Below the pieces are notes generated by a model, which was not told the DNA's origin, made no database searches, and was given only the letters and a program-made list of their open reading frames with translations. The translations under genes were made by a program, and so were the position numbers. Positions 52,200 through 60,738 of a stretch of DNA of 64,000 nucleotides are shown piece after piece (the stretch's first letter is position 1; each line of letters opens with the position of its first letter). The DNA lies in the NCBI RefSeq assembly GCF_042180575.1, contig NZ_CP170094.1:1922001-1986000 (forward strand), read 5' to 3'. The stretch comes from Bernardetia sp042180575 (GTDB lineage: Bacteria; Bacteroidota; Bacteroidia; Cytophagales; Bernardetiaceae).

Positions 52200-52231
52200 A
52201 CGAACGGTTCACACAAAAGCAAACCGTTCGT
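52200..52231. terminator. GAACGGTT hairpin terminator
   Basis: ACGAACGGTT pairs with AACCGTTCGT and is followed by AATTTTTAA; the following bases (52229-52257) are an AATTACGAATT repeat. It separates two convergent genes. Confidence 0.7.
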
Positions 52232-52261
52232 AATTTTTAATTCGTAATCCGTAATTGTATC

Positions 52262-55099
52262 TTATTCTCTCAATAAAGAAACCCAACCTTTCAAAATCAA
52301 AACTTCATCAGTTGGATTCAAACGATTAAAAGTAACTTTGACTTGGAAATAATACATTCCAGAAGGCATTTCTTTTCCGTTGTTATTTTCTCCATTCCAA
52401 TCAATAAAGACATTATTATCTTCATCGCTTGTAGTTTCAAAAACCAAATCTTCCCAACGGCTATAAATTTTGGTTTCTACATTTTTGACAAAAGCAGGAC
52501 AGTCTAATGCTCTAAATGTATCATTTATTCCGTCGCCATTTGGTGTAAATACATTTGGTAGCGCATAATTTGGACAGTTATCATTACATACTTGATTACT
52601 AAATGTACTCTCATTTCCAGACGCATCAAGAGCTGTAACAACATAACAACCTGCCACAGAACGAACTTGTTCGTGTGTATAAGTCGTGTCAGTAGTATTT
52701 ATCAAAAGCTGCAATGAATCATTAATTTGGGCTTTGAAGTATAAATTATAACTACTCACTTCCAAATCACAATCAGGCGAATAATCATTTTGCCATCTCA
52801 ATTCATTTCTAAAAAGAGAATCACTACAATAAATTGGATCTTCAAAATTAATGGTTTCACAAATCAAAGAGTCTAAAAACAAGGTTGTAGGCGAACAAGG
52901 AGGCGTTTCGTCAAGTGGAACAATACATACTTTTTGAGACTTGTTCAAAAGTGGTTCTGGCAAACCTTCTTTATTGTAACTTCCTTGTGTTGTAACAAAA
53001 TAACAATATTCTACCTTGTCTAAAAGCTCTGTATCAGTATAAGAAAACGAGCCACTAAAGACATTTATACTATCCAAAAGAACAAAATCAGTTCCATCAG
53101 CATCCGTTTGACGATAAATATAATGTTGTGGAAAACGTGAATCAGTATTGTTCCAAGGCACTTCTGCACGCCAACTTAAAGTAGCTGCATTTACTAAAGG
53201 AGTTGCATTCAAACGAACAGAACTTGCCACAGCCGAAGAATCTACCAAATTATCATTTGAATAAAAAAGAACTCTATAATTATAAACTTCTTCTTCAGTA
53301 TTCAGATTTGTGTCTCTAAAAGTAGTGTCATTTTCAGCAAAACGTTCTCCTAATTGCGTATAATTCTGAGTTCCAGAGAAACCATCTGCACGGAAAAGTT
53401 CATATTCATAAGGTCTTGGAAAATCTTCTTCTATGAGGTCTTGGGGTTTTGTCCATTCCACTTGCATTTCTCCATTTTCGGTGTCTGTTTCTTCTACACT
53501 TACTTTTGTAATATACGGTGCATTGGTTGGAATAATTACACAAACTTCGTCAGAAACATAACTTTCTCCTCCTGCTGGATTTGGGAATCTTGCAAAAATA
53601 CGGTAGCAATATGTTTTTCCTCGTTCTAATCCTTCTCCATTATTATCATCTAAATAGAATAGATTACCAATTTCATTTGTTCCAATTTGTGTATAACCTG
53701 TATAAGCAGGCAAACCTGTTTCACATGTATCAGGGTTAAACTCAAAAGAGCCTACTCTTCGCCAAATAGTCATTTCACTAGCATTCGGACACTGATAAGA
53801 AAACCAACTCAATGAAATGCTATTATCAACTGTATTGACATCAGCAATGAGCGTATCAGGTTTTGGACCTACAACTCGGATTTGCCACGTTTTTAAATCT
53901 ACTAATTTGTTGCTGCTGGGTTGAGGTTGGTCTTCTGCTTTAAAAGTAACAGCATAAGGTTGCAAACGTACATCTTCACAGACTGTTTGCCAATCAAAAA
54001 CACCCTTTTCTTCTCCATTTGGAGGCTGAATATTCAAAACATTAAAATTCGCATAATTTCTTGGTGGAACAGATTGTAATACATTTGCATCTCTAAATAA
54101 TGCACTATAAGCAAAAAGTTTAACAAAATCTTCATCAGGGTCTGTTCCTGTAATTGTATCTCTTAAAAATGCTCCTGCCGTAACACAGGTATCTCTAGGA
54201 ATTTCTAAAATAGGACGTTTATTTGGATTATCTCTTACAATAATCTGCATATCACGGTTTACTTGTCCAATCAAAATACCTTCTCGCCATTCTTGAACAA
54301 TAAAAGCTACATTAAACTGCCCTGTTCGCCCAGGTGTATTCCAAACCAAATCTCCTGTAATGGGGTCAAGAGTAGCAATAGTTGCTCCTCCCTCTTCACG
54401 TTCTCCCCCAAATGAAGGGTCATCTAACAGACTAAAACCCTCAACTGGCGTATTTATATCACGTTTGGGAGTAACAAAAATATATGCTAAACTATCACCA
54501 TCAGCATCATACGCCCCTGGATTATGAATAAATTTTTCACCTACACGAGCAAAGTCAATCGGTGGAACAAGCAAAATAGGTGACCTATTTAATCCCAAAA
54601 AAGGATTTATCAAAAAAGTAGATTGAATATGAAAAGCTGTATTGACAGAATTAGGAATATTGACAATATTTTCGTTTCTGTTTCGAATAGCAACACCCAC
54701 ATTATACTCTCCAGCACCAGGGAAAGTATAAGTAGTAGTATAAGTATTTCTTGTAGTAGCATTTCCAATACTAACACCTGAAAGACGATCTACCATACGT
54801 GTTTCTCCAGTTCCAAAATTAAATTCAATTTCTGGGTCAGGTGGAACTCCTCCATCATCAGTATAAATAATTGCCGTAATTCGATAAGTCAGACTAATAT
54901 CAGAAATACGTTCGGCTGTCAAATCTCCTGCTCTAACGTGGGTAGCGTGTGCATTTTGAGATAAAAAAGACAAAAAGAATAGACAAGTAAAAACACTACA
55001 AATCAATTTAGCAGTTCGGTTAGTAGCTAAATCAGAAGTAAAAAAATTTGATTTAATAGGTTTTATGTTTTTTAAATTATAGAAAAAATCCTTATTCAT
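52262..55099 (-). CDS. T9SS type B sorting domain surface protein
   Basis: A 945-residue exported protein. The N-terminal signal is long (LICSVFTCLFFLSFLSQNAH, cut near ATHVRAGDL). Several Ig/PKD/fibronectin-like beta-sandwich domains follow. The C-terminus starts LPNVFTPNGDGINDTFRALD and ends with GMYYFQVKVTF and LKGWVSLLRE, the gliding-motility-associated (CHU_C) type B sorting domain that directs secretion by the type IX system. Repeated YCYR-type motifs and cysteines suggest a disulfide-stabilised adhesin. Probably surface-exposed; ligand unknown. Confidence 0.88.
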   Translation of the reverse strand: MNKDFFYNLKNIKPIKSNFFTSDLATNRTAKLICSVFTCLFFLSFLSQNAHATHVRAGDLTAERISDISLTYRITAIIYTDDGGVPPDPEIEFNFGTGETRMVDRLSGVSIGNATTRNTYTTTYTFPGAGEYNVGVAIRNRNENIVNIPNSVNTAFHIQSTFLINPFLGLNRSPILLVPPIDFARVGEKFIHNPGAYDADGDSLAYIFVTPKRDINTPVEGFSLLDDPSFGGEREEGGATIATLDPITGDLVWNTPGRTGQFNVAFIVQEWREGILIGQVNRDMQIIVRDNPNKRPILEIPRDTCVTAGAFLRDTITGTDPDEDFVKLFAYSALFRDANVLQSVPPRNYANFNVLNIQPPNGEEKGVFDWQTVCEDVRLQPYAVTFKAEDQPQPSSNKLVDLKTWQIRVVGPKPDTLIADVNTVDNSISLSWFSYQCPNASEMTIWRRVGSFEFNPDTCETGLPAYTGYTQIGTNEIGNLFYLDDNNGEGLERGKTYCYRIFARFPNPAGGESYVSDEVCVIIPTNAPYITKVSVEETDTENGEMQVEWTKPQDLIEEDFPRPYEYELFRADGFSGTQNYTQLGERFAENDTTFRDTNLNTEEEVYNYRVLFYSNDNLVDSSAVASSVRLNATPLVNAATLSWRAEVPWNNTDSRFPQHYIYRQTDADGTDFVLLDSINVFSGSFSYTDTELLDKVEYCYFVTTQGSYNKEGLPEPLLNKSQKVCIVPLDETPPCSPTTLFLDSLICETINFEDPIYCSDSLFRNELRWQNDYSPDCDLEVSSYNLYFKAQINDSLQLLINTTDTTYTHEQVRSVAGCYVVTALDASGNESTFSNQVCNDNCPNYALPNVFTPNGDGINDTFRALDCPAFVKNVETKIYSRWEDLVFETTSDEDNNVFIDWNGENNNGKEMPSGMYYFQVKVTFNRLNPTDEVLILKGWVSLLRE

Positions 55100-55391
55100 T
55101 GGTATAGATTTATTTTATCGATAGTAATAGTATCGAAATAACTGTATTTTTAGAGGAGGGTTTTCATTCTCCAGTTTATATTTGATAGAAGGGAATTGTA
55201 GTATAAAACATAATTGTACTTTTCAGAAGGTAAATATAAAGATAAGGTAGTCAATCACAAATACAAAATTTTGCATGGCATTAAAAATTTTCTTGATTGT
55301 AAATGAAAATTATATCCATAATGTGAATTATAAAATCATAAATAAAAAAATTACTACTGTGATTTTGAAAGAATTATATTATTTTTGAGAA

Positions 55392-56147
55392 ATGAATGCT
55401 GCAAATACAACCATTACTCGCTCTATTCCCAAAATTGACTCTTCCAAAGGTACTCGTTATGCCATTTCGGACATACATGGCTGCGCCCAAACATTTAAAG
55501 CACTCATCAAAAAAATAAATCTTTCTACAGATGACCAGCTTTTTTTGTTGGGAGATTATATTAATAAAGGACCAGATAGCAAAGGCGTTTTAGATTATAT
55601 TATAGAACTTCAAAAAAGCTATTCTGTTTTTTGTTTACGAGGAAATCATGAAGAACTTCTCATGCGAGCGCATAGAAGAGCAGGAGGAGATAAATCAATT
55701 CGTTTAATTCCTGTTTTGCATCGTGGTAGAGGTTTGGTAGATGAAAACCGTCGTATTTTGCCTCAATATTTACCTTTTTTGGAAAGTCTTTCTTATTATT
55801 TTGAATTAGAAGATTATTATTTGGTTCATGCAGGTTTTGATTTTGAAGCACCAGATCCTTTTTCTGAAACTGAAAAAATGCTTTGGGTGCGTTATTTTGA
55901 GGTTGATACAAGTATTGTAGGAGATAAAAGAGTTATTCACGGACATGTTCCCGAATATTTACAATTTATTCAAGAAGAGATTGATTATGGCTGTCCTTCT
56001 ATTTGTATTGATAATGGTTGTGTCTATAAAGCACGTAGAAAAGCAGGTTTGGGACAACTTTTAGCTTTAAATTTGGATACATTAGAAATAATTTTACAAG
56101 AAAATATTGAAACAGAACGCTCTTCTTCAAGAAGTCATTTTTTATAA
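55392..56147 (+). CDS. Serine/threonine-type metallophosphoesterase
   Basis: A 251-residue calcineurin-like phosphatase. Metal-binding motifs are all present: AISDIHGCAQTF (DxH), LLGDYINKGPDSKGVLDYII (GDxxxRG-like with N in place of R), CLRGNHEELLM (GNHE), and VHAGFD, then VIHGHVPEY (GHxP). It resembles PrpA/ApaH-type protein or dinucleoside phosphatases. The second motif has DYINKGPDS where the usual is DYIDRGPDS, a conservative change. The 291 bases upstream hold no gene. Confidence 0.88.
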   Translation: MNAANTTITRSIPKIDSSKGTRYAISDIHGCAQTFKALIKKINLSTDDQLFLLGDYINKGPDSKGVLDYIIELQKSYSVFCLRGNHEELLMRAHRRAGGDKSIRLIPVLHRGRGLVDENRRILPQYLPFLESLSYYFELEDYYLVHAGFDFEAPDPFSETEKMLWVRYFEVDTSIVGDKRVIHGHVPEYLQFIQEEIDYGCPSICIDNGCVYKARRKAGLGQLLALNLDTLEIILQENIETERSSSRSHFL

Positions 56148-56160
56148 TCATGACACTAAC

Positions 56161-56190
56161 CGAACGATTCGCTTTAAGCGAACCGTTCGA
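56161..56190. terminator. GAACGATTCGCTT palindrome, convergent terminator
   Basis: CGAACGATTCGCTT pairs with AAGCGAACCGTTCG between two convergent genes. It is the third member of the GAACGGTTCGCTT family (47493, 52200). No long T-tract. Confidence 0.65.
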
Positions 56191-56197
56191 TGATTTA

Positions 56198-57208
56198 CTA
56201 ATAAGCTGCTCTCCTCAAACGGTCATTTATTGCTCTTCCTAATTCTTTTTCAGGTAAAAGTTCTGCCAAGATAATTTTGATATTTAGTTTGTCTAATTCT
56301 CTCATATACGAAAATAAATTTTGTGCAGCCTCCGAAAAATTACCTTTTTTTGATAAAATAAATTGATTGATTGTAGGAATTTGATTGTAATTTTTAGAAA
56401 AAGATAAAATTCCTATTTCGTTTAGTTGTAGTTCATTATTTGATAAATATTCTTTCAACATTTCATCAATATTCCCCAAACGCATTTTTATTTTTGGTGC
56501 ATAATGACTTAAAAGCATTCCAGAAGAGGCTACTTTTGTTAGTTCTTTTTTATCAACATGAGGATTTGAATTTGAATGTTCTTTTATGATTAATTTTCCG
56601 ACTACTTTTTCTAGTTCTTCGATGGCTACTCCTCCTTTTCTAAAAACAGTAAGTTTTCCATTTTCTTCTCCAATTATTGTAGATTCTACGCCTATTTTAC
56701 AGTTTCCTCCATCCAAAATATAACTTACTTTTTCTCCCAACTGCTCAAAAACGTGATTTGCAGTTGTCGGACTGATATAACCAAACGGATTTGCACTCGG
56801 TGCAGCCAAAGGAAAATCAAGGTTTTTGAGAAGTTCTAAAGTAAGTTCATGGTTCGGAATACGAACAGCAACATGGGGAAGTCCACTTGTAACAAGGTCT
56901 GGAATAATTGATTTTCTAGGCAAAAGAAGTGTCAAAGCACCTGCCCAAAACTTATTTCCTAGTTCTTCTGCCCAAAAGGGAAAATCACTTGTCCAATTTT
57001 TTATTTTTTCAATGCTATCTGTATGGACAATTAAAGGATCAAAGGTAGGGCGATTTTTTGCTTCAAAAATTTTAGCAACAGCCTTTATATCAAAAGCATT
57101 TGCAGCCAAACCATACACTGTTTCGGTAGGAATAGCAACTAAATTTCCGTTTTCTAAACTTTCTTTAGCAATTTTTATATTGCTTCCAATTATTGTTTTT
57201 TCTGTCAA
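56198..57208 (-). CDS. L-threonylcarbamoyladenylate synthase (Sua5/TsaC type)
   Basis: A 336-residue protein with an N-terminal YrdC domain (LVAIPTETVYGLAANAFDIK, AAPSANPFGYISPTTANHVF, ILDGGNCKIGVESTIIG) and the extra C-terminal Sua5 domain (about 215-336), linked by a flexible segment with SSGMLLSHYAPK. It forms threonylcarbamoyl-AMP from Thr, bicarbonate and ATP for tRNA t6A synthesis. MtaB at 5747 acts on the same nucleoside later. Convergent with the phosphatase gene. Confidence 0.92.
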   Translation of the reverse strand: MTEKTIIGSNIKIAKESLENGNLVAIPTETVYGLAANAFDIKAVAKIFEAKNRPTFDPLIVHTDSIEKIKNWTSDFPFWAEELGNKFWAGALTLLLPRKSIIPDLVTSGLPHVAVRIPNHELTLELLKNLDFPLAAPSANPFGYISPTTANHVFEQLGEKVSYILDGGNCKIGVESTIIGEENGKLTVFRKGGVAIEELEKVVGKLIIKEHSNSNPHVDKKELTKVASSGMLLSHYAPKIKMRLGNIDEMLKEYLSNNELQLNEIGILSFSKNYNQIPTINQFILSKKGNFSEAAQNLFSYMRELDKLNIKIILAELLPEKELGRAINDRLRRAAY

Positions 57209-57280
57209 AATATAACTTGATTTTTCTTATAAATCATTCTCACACTAAAGTGTAAACTACATAATGCCACAAAAATAAAA

Positions 57281-57313
57281 AAATCCAACTACTTTTTGTA
57301 AGTAATTGGATTT
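57281..57313 (-). terminator. Terminator after the outer-membrane protein gene
   Basis: AAATCCAACTAC pairs with GTAATTGGATTT (one mismatch), 36 bases after the stop of the 57349 gene and followed on the minus strand by T-rich sequence. Confidence 0.7.
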
Positions 57314-57348
57314 AGTAAGTTTATTTTTTGGCTAGTATTTCAAATTTA

Positions 57349-58983
57349 TTAGAAATGAAACCCAACAGTCGCTACTACGTTTGTTGTCGTATTTTTTATA
57401 TCAATAGTAGGATTCGAATTATCAGGCAAATTATAAGGTGTATAAACATTATTATTGGTTTGCTGAACAACTGCCAAATCTATATAAAATGCCTTTTTAT
57501 GAATACCCAAACCTCCCGAAATACGAGTTTGAAAAGCATCCTCATCTTCTCTACGAAAATCTTCTTTCATCGTATTTCCATACAGACCTACTCCACCACG
57601 CAAATAAAATGTATTCAAGCGAAGTTCTGCACCCAAACGATAATTCATTGTAGAAGCATATAGATTTTGGATAGTTTGATTATCTGCTGTAAAACTAAAC
57701 TCTTGAGGTGGACTTAATAATTTCGAAGATTCATAATTAATAAAATCTACATCAGCACTAATAAAACCAAATTTTCCTACAAAAAATGCTGCTCCTAAAG
57801 AGGCACGCAATGGCGTAGTCATATTATAGGTACTTTCCACGTCTAGCGTAGTTCCACTTACATCATTCAAAATAATAGGGTTTTGATTATCGTCATCTCC
57901 AAAATAAAAATTATTATATAATGCGTCTAAACTGGCATTATAGGTATCATTTACAGAAAAATATGTTGGTGTAGTAACACTTGCACCCAAACGAATAGCA
58001 TAAATAGGACGATAAATCACTCCTGCCGTAAGATTTACACCTGTTCCATTAATGAATAAATTTTCTCCAATAACTAAACTATTTAATGATTTTACTTGAC
58101 TTGGGTCAGTTGGTTCTCCTGTTACAGTTTCTTCATAACGTTTTTCTTCTTTATATCTAAATGACTGAATTCCCAAACCTGCACCAAAAAATAATTTATC
58201 ATTATAATTTCCACCATACGAAAAATTCCATTGGCTTTGAGAACCTGAATACTCTATTGTTTCACGTTGTAATGTAGGTGCAATAGGCACGATAGAATAG
58301 TAGGTATTTTGTCCTCCATTATCAAAATCAAAATCTTCATTAATTAAATAGGCATCATACGCTAATGCTAATAAATCAGTTGCTCCACCTGAAGGATAAA
58401 TAGAACTCCAAGGAATACCATCAGCTTGATTTAAGAAATAATCTATGATAGAATTTTCTGAATTTGTTCCTTCATAACTTGTACGTCTGTGAAAGCTATT
58501 CAAACGACTATATGAAACCGAAAATGCTCCTCCTTTATATCCTGATGAATTATTGGAAGGTAAAACAAATGCTCCTCCAAGTTGAGCAAAGTTAAAATTG
58601 AGTTTAGCATCTTCTGTGGGTATGTTCTGAGAACCTAAGTTATAAGTAGCATCCGAACCCAAAAAAGCTAGAGAAGGAGAAAATGTAATTTCGGAACGCT
58701 GCAAATATCCAAGACCAGCAGGATTAACAGAAGCCGAACTAATATCTCCACCGATTGCAGTTGCAGCTCCTCCAATTCCTTGAATACGTGCATTTGCTCC
58801 CATAGTAGGAATTGTTTGAGCAAAACGATTAGCATCAACATAATATCCAAAAGAACCTTGTGCTACTGGATTATTTTGAGCAGAAGCAAAATCTGAACAA
58901 AATACACTTGCAGATAAAGTAATTATTCCTATTATCCTCCTTAGAGGAAATTTATTGAATTGAATTGATTTTATATTTTTCAT
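57349..58983 (-). CDS. Outer-membrane transport protein (OMPP1/FadL-like)
   Basis: A 544-residue beta-barrel protein with a signal peptide (GIITLSASVFCSDFASAQN). The mature N-terminus ANRFAQTIPTMGANARIQGI then GGAATAIGGDISSASVNPAG resembles the OMPP1/FadL/TodX family, where the N-terminal hatch precedes a 14-strand barrel. Many amphipathic strands follow, and the last residues VATVGFHF give a terminal Phe. These channels import hydrophobic compounds; in Bacteroidota substrates are mostly unknown. FadD is elsewhere in the window, which would suit fatty acid uptake. Confidence 0.8.
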   Translation of the reverse strand: MKNIKSIQFNKFPLRRIIGIITLSASVFCSDFASAQNNPVAQGSFGYYVDANRFAQTIPTMGANARIQGIGGAATAIGGDISSASVNPAGLGYLQRSEITFSPSLAFLGSDATYNLGSQNIPTEDAKLNFNFAQLGGAFVLPSNNSSGYKGGAFSVSYSRLNSFHRRTSYEGTNSENSIIDYFLNQADGIPWSSIYPSGGATDLLALAYDAYLINEDFDFDNGGQNTYYSIVPIAPTLQRETIEYSGSQSQWNFSYGGNYNDKLFFGAGLGIQSFRYKEEKRYEETVTGEPTDPSQVKSLNSLVIGENLFINGTGVNLTAGVIYRPIYAIRLGASVTTPTYFSVNDTYNASLDALYNNFYFGDDDNQNPIILNDVSGTTLDVESTYNMTTPLRASLGAAFFVGKFGFISADVDFINYESSKLLSPPQEFSFTADNQTIQNLYASTMNYRLGAELRLNTFYLRGGVGLYGNTMKEDFRREDEDAFQTRISGGLGIHKKAFYIDLAVVQQTNNNVYTPYNLPDNSNPTIDIKNTTTNVVATVGFHF

Positions 58984-59190
58984 TGTATATAAGTTAGTTT
59001 TATTTTAGTAAAAATAATGAGAGTCAAGAGTAAAAAAATAACTAGCAAACGAAGACAATAGAATTGTTTGTTTAAGTAGTTTAAAAAGTAGATGCAAAAA
59101 ATGCTCAAAAGGTCGCATCAGTTTATTATAAATAACTAACTACTGGGGTTAAAAATAGTTAAGGAGAATTTTTGATAAAAAATAGACATA

Positions 59191-59228
59191 AAAAAACTAC
59201 TAAGAAACTAAATTCTTAGTAGTTTTTT
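59191..59228. terminator. Strong bidirectional terminator after susD
   Basis: AAAAAACTACTAAGAA pairs perfectly with TTCTTAGTAGTTTTTT. It lies 48 bases beyond the susD stop in the minus direction. Confidence 0.9.
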
Positions 59229-59275
59229 ATTATTTATTAAATTCTAATTTAATAGAATAAACCTTTAGTTATTGA

Positions 59276-60700
59276 TTAATAACTAGGATTTTGTTCTAAA
59301 TTAGGATTTGCATCTCTTTCACGAGTAGGAATAGGCAAGATTGTTTTTGGACCTCCAAATACTGCTTGAGCAGCAAAAGGACCATCTACACGTAATGCTT
59401 TTTCCTTACGAAGTAAATCCATACGACGGTGTCCTTCAAAAGCAAGTTCTAAACGACGCTCATTCAAAATAGCATCAACTAGTTCCTGTTTTGTTGTAGG
59501 AGCTGGAGCTAAATTTCCTAATCCTGCACGTGTACGCAATTGATTTACGATTGCTAATGCTTCTGAATTTACACCAGCACTAGACTCAGCTAATGCTTCT
59601 GCCAAATTTAGATATACTTCTGTAGTACGAATTACAGAAACGTTATCAGCATTTGTAATAGCATCAGAAAATTTAAGTGAAAATAAAACTCCATCTTGTT
59701 CTGAAGATACTGCTAAACGAGCATCACCTGCTTCATGAGCATCAATCAAATCTTGTGAAAAAGGAGCATCCCCTCTACCACCAGCTTGTGCAGGACGAGT
59801 GAATGAAGCCCATCCACCAGATCCAGTAGCTCCGTTATCTGTAGCAGAGTTTTGAATAGCAAAAATAGTTTCAGAAGTATTTTTAGATGACCAAAAAGAA
59901 TGATCTGAAGCTAAGTCATAAAGTCCTGCATCAATTACTTGACGAGCAAAACTAGCTGCTTGATCCCACTCTCCTCTGTAAAGATGTAAACGAGAAAGCA
60001 TTGCACGAGCAGCACCTTTAGTAGCTCTACCACGAGTTTCTAAAGGATCACCTAAATCATCTGCTAAATCTGCTACTCCTGCTTCCAAATCAGATTTGAT
60101 AAGCGCATGTACTTCTGCTACTGTTGCACGAGTTGGTAGCTCTATAGTACCATTAAAAGGTTCAGTTACTAGAGGTACACCTAAAGTTCCTCCATTACTA
60201 ACTTGGAATGGCTGACCGAAGATATTTACTAATTGAAAGTAAGAAAGAGCACGCATAAATTTTGCTTCTGCAACAAATTGTGCTTTTTCTTCTACAGTAA
60301 ATCCATCTACCTCAACATTTGGTACATTTAAGATCACTGCATTTGCAGCAAATATAGTACGATAATGGTCTCTCCAAATTACCTCTATAGTAGAATTACT
60401 AGCAATAGCTGCAAAATTATTGATTTCTTGAAGAGTAATAAATGAGCCAATAAACTCTACATTATCAGGCTGATATTCAGAGATAATACCTACCGTACCA
60501 CCGAAAGCATCTAAAAACTGTGCTCTACTATATACTCCCATCAATGATCCAAAAGAAGATAGTTCATCATTGAAAGCTAAGTCAGTAGATACCTCTTGCT
60601 GTGGTTGTATTTCTTCTAGCTGTTTTTCACAGCTACTCATCATAGGTGCTAACATGATAGCAGCTATGACATATTTATATAAATTTTTTCTTATTTCCAT
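59276..60700 (-). CDS. SusD/RagB-family substrate-binding lipoprotein
   Basis: A 474-residue lipoprotein (VIAAIMLAPMMSSCEKQLEE, Cys at about 24). It shows the SusD pattern: N-terminal helical region with GSLMGVYSRAQF, NAVILNVPNV, AEAKFMRALSYFQLVNIFGQ, and the RagB part ILNERRLELAFEGHRRMDLL near the C-terminus, ending ERDANPNLEQNPSY. It caps the SusC barrel encoded just upstream and captures a nutrient, usually a glycan or peptide. The gap to susC is 38 bases. No hydrolase or regulator is visible in the window, so the substrate cannot be read. Confidence 0.94.
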   Translation of the reverse strand: MEIRKNLYKYVIAAIMLAPMMSSCEKQLEEIQPQQEVSTDLAFNDELSSFGSLMGVYSRAQFLDAFGGTVGIISEYQPDNVEFIGSFITLQEINNFAAIASNSTIEVIWRDHYRTIFAANAVILNVPNVEVDGFTVEEKAQFVAEAKFMRALSYFQLVNIFGQPFQVSNGGTLGVPLVTEPFNGTIELPTRATVAEVHALIKSDLEAGVADLADDLGDPLETRGRATKGAARAMLSRLHLYRGEWDQAASFARQVIDAGLYDLASDHSFWSSKNTSETIFAIQNSATDNGATGSGGWASFTRPAQAGGRGDAPFSQDLIDAHEAGDARLAVSSEQDGVLFSLKFSDAITNADNVSVIRTTEVYLNLAEALAESSAGVNSEALAIVNQLRTRAGLGNLAPAPTTKQELVDAILNERRLELAFEGHRRMDLLRKEKALRVDGPFAAQAVFGGPKTILPIPTRERDANPNLEQNPSY

Positions 60701-60738
60701 TTCTATTTAAATTTTGGGGTTGAAACTAAACAACAATA

